In this document: positions 6,728 through 11,404 of the stretch, piece by piece
How positions within the stretch are numbered: position 1 is the first letter of the stretch
Layout of the letters: each line of letters opens with the position of its first letter
Source of the DNA: Sphingobacteriaceae bacterium
GTDB lineage: Bacteria > Bacteroidota > Bacteroidia > B-17B0 > Aurantibacillaceae
Assembly: GCA_023251695.1 (NCBI GenBank)
Contig: JAHEYE010000093.1
Span: 1 to 11,404, forward strand
Direction: 5' to 3'
Length of the DNA: 11,404 nt
Notes under the pieces: generated by a model
Database searches by the model: none
The model's input: only the letters and a program-made list of their open reading frames with translations
What the model was told of the DNA's origin: nothing
Translations under genes and position numbers: made by a program

Positions 6728-8743
6728 TTAAAATTTTAAATCGTTAAGCAGGGCATCATCGACCAAATTTGGCAAGGTCACTTTTAAATACGGCGTTCGA
6801 TCCATTTCGCGCTTGATAGCGAAGAGAGCTTCTTTATTTCTGGCCCAGCCTCTGCGGGCAATGCCATTATTAACATCCCAGAACAACATTTGTTTTAATC
6901 TACGATCAGCATCATTGCTTCCGTCTAACACCAAACCAAATCCACCATTGATTACCTCGCCCCAGCCAACGCCGCCACCGTTATGTAAACTGATCCACGT
7001 TGCTCCGCGGAACGCATCACCTACAAAATTTTGAACCGCCATATCGGCGGTGAATTTTGAACCATCATAAATGTTAGATGTTTCTCTGTATGGAGAATCT
7101 GTTCCGCTTACATCATGATGATCTCTTCCTAATACAATCGGTGCCGTAATTTCTCCTTTGGCAATGGCTTTGTTCATGGCCTCGGCAATCCGTACACGCG
7201 CTTCGCTGTCGGCATACAAAATACGCGCTTGTGAACCTACCACTAAATTATTTTTCATGGCATCGCGGATCCAAATAATATTATCGCTGAGTTGCTGTTT
7301 GATTTCTTCAGGGGCATTTTTGTACATGTCTTCCAAAACCGTTAATGCAATTTCATCAGTCTTGCGAAGATCATTTTCTTTTGCGCTGGTGCAAACCCAA
7401 CGGAATGGACCGAAACCAAAATCAAAACACATCGGCCCTAAAATATCCTGCACATAAGAATTGTATTTAAAAGTATCTTTTGAACCGGCTTTGAACACAT
7501 CACCGCCTGCGCGCGATACTTCTAATAAAAATGCATTTCCGTAGTCAAAGAAATACATTCCTTTTGCATGCAAAGTGTTCACTGCATTAATATGACGAAC
7601 CAAAGTCTTCTGAACTTCTGCTTTAAATTGTGTCGGATTCTCTGCCATCAGTTTGTTGCTTTCCTCTAATGAAAAACCAACAGGATAGTAACCGCCGGCC
7701 CAAGGATTATGCAATGAGGTTTGGTCAGAACCGATATCTACTTTAATATTTTCTTTAACAATGCGTTCCCATAAATCAACTACATTTCCCTGATAAGATA
7801 GAGAAACCACTTCTTTCGCTTCAACCGCTTTTTTAATCCGGGGAATTAAATTATCTAAACTATCAAAAACTTCGTCAACCCATTTTTGAGAATGACGTGT
7901 AGAAACGGCTTTAGGATTTATTTCTGCAGTTACAGAAACCAATCCTGCAATGCGGGCAGCTTTTGGCTGAGCGCCGCTCATTCCACCAAGTCCAGCAGTT
8001 ATGAATAATTTCCCTTTTCTGTCTTCTTCTGATGTCGAAATTTTTCTAGCAGCATTCATAACCGTAATGGTGGTTCCGTGAACAATTCCTTGCGGACCGA
8101 TGTACATGAACGAACCAGCAGTCATTTGTCCATATTGTGTTACGCCTAATGCATTATATTTTTCCCAATCATCCGGTTTGCTGTAATTCGGAATCATCAT
8201 CCCGTTAGTAACAACAACGCGTGGAGCATCTTTGTGAGAAGGAAATAATCCCATAGGGTGACCGCTATATAAAACTAATGTTTGTTCATTGGTCATGGTT
8301 GACAAATATTGCATCGTCAATAAATACTGCGCCCAGTTTTGAAACACAGAACCGTTACCGCCGTAAGTAATTAATTCGTGCGGATGTTGAGCTACAGCAT
8401 AATCCAAATTATTACTAAGCATGTGCATAATCGCGGCAGCTTGCATGCTTTGGTGAGGGTAATCGTTAATGGGCCGCGCATAAATTTTATAATCCGGACG
8501 GAAACGATACATATAAATTCGTCCGTATGTTTTTAATTCTTCTGCAAATTCTTTTGCTAAAACGGGATGATGTTTTGAATCGAAATAGCGCAGGGCGTTT
8601 CTGATGGCCAGTTTTTTTTCATCAGCAGATAAAATATCTTTTCGTTTTGGTGCGTGATTAATAGTTGTTTCGTAGGCTTTTATACCCGGAAGCTCCAGCG
8701 GAATTCCCTGCAATACTATTTTCTTAAACTCTTCCGGTGTCAT
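6728..8743 (-). CDS. hutU: Urocanate hydratase (urocanase), long form
   Basis: This cytoplasmic enzyme converts urocanate and water to 4-imidazolone-5-propanoate, the second step of histidine degradation, using tightly bound NAD+. The product has 671 residues, close to the animal-type long form and about 115 longer than the usual bacterial enzyme. Family blocks appear in the expected order: YGGNGSVFQNW; LYSGHPMGLFPSHKDAPRV; LGVTQYGQMTAGSFMYIGPQG; the glycine-rich NAD+-binding LGGMSGAQP (around M255); and GPMCFDFGFGPFRW (C439 to W449). GRDHHDVSG and the C-terminal LHNGGGVGWGE are also intact. The ATG at 8743 gives a full N-terminus. No hutH, hutI or hutG is in the window, so the pathway genes must be elsewhere. 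It sits 47 bases after the DUF5522 gene and 2 bases before the small secreted gene. No clean promoter is visible just upstream. Confidence 0.97.
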   Translation of the reverse strand: MTPEEFKKIVLQGIPLELPGIKAYETTINHAPKRKDILSADEKKLAIRNALRYFDSKHHPVLAKEFAEELKTYGRIYMYRFRPDYKIYARPINDYPHQSMQAAAIMHMLSNNLDYAVAQHPHELITYGGNGSVFQNWAQYLLTMQYLSTMTNEQTLVLYSGHPMGLFPSHKDAPRVVVTNGMMIPNYSKPDDWEKYNALGVTQYGQMTAGSFMYIGPQGIVHGTTITVMNAARKISTSEEDRKGKLFITAGLGGMSGAQPKAARIAGLVSVTAEINPKAVSTRHSQKWVDEVFDSLDNLIPRIKKAVEAKEVVSLSYQGNVVDLWERIVKENIKVDIGSDQTSLHNPWAGGYYPVGFSLEESNKLMAENPTQFKAEVQKTLVRHINAVNTLHAKGMYFFDYGNAFLLEVSRAGGDVFKAGSKDTFKYNSYVQDILGPMCFDFGFGPFRWVCTSAKENDLRKTDEIALTVLEDMYKNAPEEIKQQLSDNIIWIRDAMKNNLVVGSQARILYADSEARVRIAEAMNKAIAKGEITAPIVLGRDHHDVSGTDSPYRETSNIYDGSKFTADMAVQNFVGDAFRGATWISLHNGGGVGWGEVINGGFGLVLDGSNDADRRLKQMLFWDVNNGIARRGWARNKEALFAIKREMDRTPYLKVTLPNLVDDALLNDLKF

Positions 8744-8790
8744 TTCAGTACTAATATAATGTATTTCACTAAATCCTATATCTTAAACCC

Positions 8791-8970
8791 TTAATCCTTC
8801 TTTTCGTTCTTGCCTTCAACTTTTCCCGTATTTTTATTATAGCCGTAAGGACAATGTTTGCAACCGCTTTTACAGCAGTAGCCTCTTTTTAAGTGGTATT
8901 TTTCTGTAAAAACGATATAACCCTCGGGGCTTAAATAATAATCTTCGGCATTTAGTTCCTTATTAAACAT
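8791..8970 (-). CDS. DUF5522 Cys-rich small protein
   Basis: This is a 59-residue protein of unknown function. The N-terminal part, DYYLSPEGYIVFTEKYHLKR, leads into GYCCKSGCKHCPYGY, the hallmark of the DUF5522 family. Four cysteines (C32, C33, C37, C40) with H39 could bind a metal ion. The tail is Lys/Glu-rich and probably disordered. There is no signal peptide, so it should be cytoplasmic. I chose the ATG at 8970: an in-frame TTG at 8979 would add three residues, but that TTG is part of a promoter-like TATCTTTG box. The gene lies just after the Amt terminator and 47 bases before hutU on the same strand, so it may open a transcription unit containing hutU. A functional link to histidine degradation is not shown. 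Confidence 0.88.
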   Translation of the reverse strand: MFNKELNAEDYYLSPEGYIVFTEKYHLKRGYCCKSGCKHCPYGYNKNTGKVEGKNEKKD

Positions 8971-8976
8971 TGGCTT

Positions 8977-8984
8977 CAAAGATA
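8977..8984 (-). promoter_or_regulatory. Bacteroidota-type -7 promoter box (TATCTTTG)
   Basis: On the minus strand the sequence reads TATCTTTG, an exact match to the Bacteroidota sigma -7 consensus TAnnTTTG, followed by AAGCCA and the ATG of the DUF5522 gene. Transcription would begin only a few bases before the start codon, giving a nearly leaderless mRNA. A TTTTG lies upstream, but 24 bases away, longer than the usual 19-21, so the -33 element is doubtful. Single-box matches can occur by chance, hence moderate confidence. Confidence 0.45.
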
Positions 8985-9001
8985 ATTTAATAATGCCTTA
9001 T

Positions 9002-9042
9002 TTAAAAACAAAACGTCCCGTTGGGCTTTTGCCAACGGGACG
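9002..9042 (-). terminator. Intrinsic terminator of the amt transcript
   Basis: A perfect 11-bp inverted repeat (arms CGTCCCGTTGG at 9014-9024 and CCAACGGGACG at 9032-9042) encloses a 7-base loop. Read on the minus strand it is followed directly by TTTTGTTTTTAA, a U-rich tract; on the plus strand no T-run follows. It lies 27 bases beyond the amt stop codon and separates amt from the DUF5522 gene. Confidence 0.88.
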
Positions 9043-9069
9043 AAATTGTAAAAATAAATAACGAAAATA

Positions 9070-10293
9070 TTACAAAGCGCCTTCGTCGTACGCCTTCTCT
9101 CCATGGATCGCAGTATCAATTCCTGCATCCTCATCACTTTCCGTAACTTTTACAGGCGTAATTTTGTTTATAAGAGCTAACATTCCGTACGTAAAAATAT
9201 AACCGTAAACACAAGCGCCAACAACTGCAACTAGCTGCTTAACAAAAAACATTCCGTCTCCCGCCAATAAACCATCTGCTCCGGCAGCATTCATTGATTT
9301 CACAGCGAAAACACCAAGTAAAATAGTTCCTAAACATCCGCCTATTCCGTGTACACCCCAAACATCTAAAGCATCATCCCAGCCCATTTTGTTTTTTAAA
9401 TGAACGGCGAAATAACAGATAAGTCCGGCGGAAATTCCTATTATGCAAGCCGATGGAAGCGAAATAAATCCTGCTGCAGGCGTTATAGTAGCGAGGCCGG
9501 CAACAGCACCCGTTAACAATCCAACAAATTTTGGTTTTCCTGTAAGATACCATTCAAGTACGAGCCATGTAATAGCTGCGAAAGATGCGGCAACATCAGT
9601 GTTTAAAAACGCAAGTCCTGTAACGGCGTTCACATCTAAAGCACTTCCTGCATTAAAACCATACCATCCAAACCATAATAATCCGGTTCCAATTGCAATT
9701 AAAGGAATACTATTTGGAGGAGATTCTTTATCTCTGCGTTTCCCAACATAAATTACAGAAGCCAAAGCAGCAAAACCTGCAGTCGCATGAACCACGATTC
9801 CTCCCGCAAAATCAAGAACACCCCACTTGGCCAAAAGACCACCGCCCCAAACCATATGTGCAAAAGGATAATATACTAACACCTGCCAAAGAATCAGAAA
9901 TAATAAATACGATTTAAAAGTAACACGATTTACAAATGCACCGGTAATAAGCGCCGGCGTAATAATAGCAAACATCATTTGATAAGCCATAAAAACAAAT
10001 TCAGGCAATTTAGTGTTTCCGGCAAAAGGCGTATTCAAATCAACGCCGGCCATAAACGCTTTGTCGAAATTACCAATGAGCCCACCCATAGTGTCGCCAC
10101 TAAAGCAAAGCGAGTAGCCACAAACAAACCACATAATGGTAGTAATTCCCATCGACACAAAACTCTGCATCATAATACCGAGAATATTTCTTTTACCTGC
10201 AAGACCTCCGTAAAAAAAAGCAAGTCCCGGGGTCATTAACATTACAAGGCTTGTTGCCAAAAGCATAAAGCCGGTCGTTCCTGTGTCAAACAT
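9070..10293 (-). CDS. amt: Ammonium transporter (Amt/Rh family)
   Basis: This 407-residue inner-membrane protein has about 11 hydrophobic segments and conducts ammonium into the cell. It starts directly with the first membrane segment (TGTTGFMLLATSLVMLMTPG), with no extra cleaved signal as in E. coli AmtB. Functional residues are present at nearly the E. coli positions: D161 in LDFAGGIVVH, and the pore twin histidines H169 (VVHATAGF) and H315 (DVWGVHGIGG). MMFAIITPALITGAF supplies the phenylalanine gate, and FGWYGFNAGSAL is conserved. The C-terminal tail GIDTAIHGEKAYDEGAL matches the cytosolic region through which PII proteins (GlnK/GlnB) act on Amt. No PII gene lies downstream; if one is linked it must be upstream of the porin. 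The gene follows the porin gene by 61 bases with no promoter-like box between, so co-transcription is likely. Confidence 0.97.
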   Translation of the reverse strand: MFDTGTTGFMLLATSLVMLMTPGLAFFYGGLAGKRNILGIMMQSFVSMGITTIMWFVCGYSLCFSGDTMGGLIGNFDKAFMAGVDLNTPFAGNTKLPEFVFMAYQMMFAIITPALITGAFVNRVTFKSYLLFLILWQVLVYYPFAHMVWGGGLLAKWGVLDFAGGIVVHATAGFAALASVIYVGKRRDKESPPNSIPLIAIGTGLLWFGWYGFNAGSALDVNAVTGLAFLNTDVAASFAAITWLVLEWYLTGKPKFVGLLTGAVAGLATITPAAGFISLPSACIIGISAGLICYFAVHLKNKMGWDDALDVWGVHGIGGCLGTILLGVFAVKSMNAAGADGLLAGDGMFFVKQLVAVVGACVYGYIFTYGMLALINKITPVKVTESDEDAGIDTAIHGEKAYDEGAL

Positions 10294-10354
10294 AATTTTA
10301 GTTTTAAGTTAATAATAATTTAATTGAAGAGAGCAGAACGTTTTATTGGTGCGG
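10294..10354 (-). other. Short porin-amt intergenic leader
   Basis: These 61 bases separate the porin stop from the amt start. The part next to the amt ATG is A-rich (TTAAAACTAAAATT before the ATG on the minus strand), as is common ahead of Bacteroidota start codons. I see no TAnnTTTG box, no stable hairpin and no Shine-Dalgarno. This supports read-through from the porin gene into amt. Confidence 0.5.
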
Positions 10355-11404
10355 TTAAAATTTATATATAAATGCAAGCCCAGCTGTAATTTGTGAGTTT
10401 TTTGTGTAATTGCCATCACTATCTTCAAACTGCTGAATGTTTCCTGAAGCGGGACCGGTATATTCTAATTTTTTATAAGTGTCTATACGGAACTCAGGTT
10501 TAATAAACATATGATCATCATCAAACGAAAAACGACCGGTTACTGTAATTGACTGAACATCGGTTGGCCCAATGTACATTACACCCGCGGTGTTATCGAA
10601 AAACTCGCCACGAACACCTAAACCAAATAACTTGCAAAGTTGATAATTAGCATAAAGAGCAACGCCGCCCCAGTTATTTGTAATTTTAGTCAACTTTAAG
10701 GTGGTGTCTCCGGGCTTAACACCTAGGCCGGAAGAAGAACCGCCAACAGCATTAATGCCAATATAAAACTTTTTAGTTAGCTGACATGTTACCACTAAAT
10801 CTAATAACTGCTTAAACATTTTAAGACTATCTCCTTTATTAAAATAAGATTGAGTTGTTTCGTCACCGCCAACATAATTCAGATAAACCGATATTTTATC
10901 ATTGGGAATAATACTTAATTGAGCAATTGCTGTCTTGAATTTATTATTGTCGTACAAATTATCCCAATTATTAACAATACCCGCCATTAAGTTAATTTTC
11001 GAAGTAATTGCATAAGTTGCTTTAACGCCTATGTGATAAAACGGACCGTTGTTAAACAAGTTATTTAAAGAATAATTGTAATTAAGTGGAGCGTCGATTA
11101 CCTCAAAACCAACATGCGTTCCAAATTGTCCGGCCGTAAAAGTTAGTTTTTTAGTAAAACGGTAATTAAAATAAGCTTGTTTTATAGCTAATGAGGTGGT
11201 CCCTTTTCCGGCGCCGAAGGGACCAATAACGTTACCGTAGTTACCTAAATCAGCGTGTGGACCAAACACTAAATCAACTACAACATCCGATTTTTTCCGG
11301 GAGTAAGATGTTTTGGTTTGTACCAGGCCTAATTGAAACTGGTTTTCTTTTTGATCAAAAGCCCGCGCAAAACCTGAAGCACCGGTGTTATTTCCGGAAC
11401 GGGG
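10355..11404 (-). CDS. Outer-membrane porin, BBP2/OmpL-like family (5' partial)
   Basis: The frame stays open to the right edge of the window, so the start and signal peptide are missing; 349 residues are visible. A GTG at 11269 is not the start: the codons before it read TGASGFARAFDQKENQF and SDVVVDLVFGPHADLGNYG, the N-terminal pattern I know from putative beta-barrel porin-2 proteins of Bacteroidota. The remainder is a series of amphipathic strands (AIKQAYFNYRFTKKLTFTAG, KISVYLNYVGG, FYIGINAVGG, MFIKPEFRIDTY) and ends in LAFIYKF, an aromatic barrel terminus. It should form a diffusion pore in the outer membrane. The gene directly precedes amt on the same strand, so a role in letting ammonium or small nitrogen compounds cross the outer membrane is plausible but inferred from position. 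Confidence 0.85.
   Translation of the reverse strand, partial: PRSGNNTGASGFARAFDQKENQFQLGLVQTKTSYSRKKSDVVVDLVFGPHADLGNYGNVIGPFGAGKGTTSLAIKQAYFNYRFTKKLTFTAGQFGTHVGFEVIDAPLNYNYSLNNLFNNGPFYHIGVKATYAITSKINLMAGIVNNWDNLYDNNKFKTAIAQLSIIPNDKISVYLNYVGGDETTQSYFNKGDSLKMFKQLLDLVVTCQLTKKFYIGINAVGGSSSGLGVKPGDTTLKLTKITNNWGGVALYANYQLCKLFGLGVRGEFFDNTAGVMYIGPTDVQSITVTGRFSFDDDHMFIKPEFRIDTYKKLEYTGPASGNIQQFEDSDGNYTKNSQITAGLAFIYKF

Noticed and set aside
7158..7457. Open frame on the plus strand inside hutU
   Set aside because: It lies antisense within a strongly conserved gene and its translation resembles no protein; it is a shadow of hutU codon use. The same holds for antisense frames in amt (9443-10239) and in the caspase gene (5592-5810).
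8751..8758. TATATTAG on the minus strand as a promoter for hutU
   Set aside because: It misses the TAnnTTTG consensus at one position and has no TTG element at the right distance.
8971..8979. TTG at 8979 as the start of the DUF5522 gene
   Set aside because: An ATG lies three codons downstream, and the TTG is part of a promoter-like TATCTTTG box.
11267..11269. GTG at 11269 as the start of the porin gene
   Set aside because: Upstream codons to the window edge are open and carry recognisable porin sequence (RAFDQ, VVVDLVFGP).

Overview
The window is about 11.4 kb of very gene-dense DNA, with no gap over 100 bases between genes, and it looks like a chromosomal segment of a member of the Bacteroidota. 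This rests on signal peptides that end in Ser/Ala-x-Gln (SFSQ, TNAQ, GSAQ), beta-barrel outer-membrane proteins ending in an aromatic residue, the long form of urocanate hydratase, a DUF5522 protein, a TAnnTTTG promoter-like box and the absence of Shine-Dalgarno sequences. No 16S or other marker gene is present, so genus and species cannot be given. I see no mobile element, CRISPR array, tRNA or rRNA.

Left part (1-2752, plus strand): three overlapping genes form one translation unit. They encode a di-haem cytochrome c oxidoreductase of the DUF1111/DHOR family (5' end outside the window), a Rieske [2Fe-2S] protein with a Tat-type lipoprotein signal, and an outer-membrane beta-barrel. Together they look like a periplasmic electron-transfer pair with its own outer-membrane channel. 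The substrate is not known.

Middle part (2780-8970, minus strand, convergent with the first unit): in transcription order these are a small Cys-rich DUF5522 protein, urocanate hydratase HutU (second step of histidine degradation), an unrecognised secreted protein of 129 residues, and a 1179-residue secreted caspase-family protease. The caspase carries large N-terminal beta-propellers and an intact His/Cys dyad. Gaps of 2 and 16 bases link the last three genes. The other histidine-degradation genes are not here.

Right part (9070-11404, minus strand): an outer-membrane porin of the BBP2/OmpL-like type (5' end outside the window) is followed by the ammonium transporter Amt. A strong intrinsic terminator lies after Amt, and a promoter-like box for the DUF5522 gene follows immediately. 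The porin and Amt probably form an outer- plus inner-membrane route for ammonium.

The two most interesting places are the propeller-caspase with its small secreted partner gene, and the di-haem/Rieske/barrel unit.
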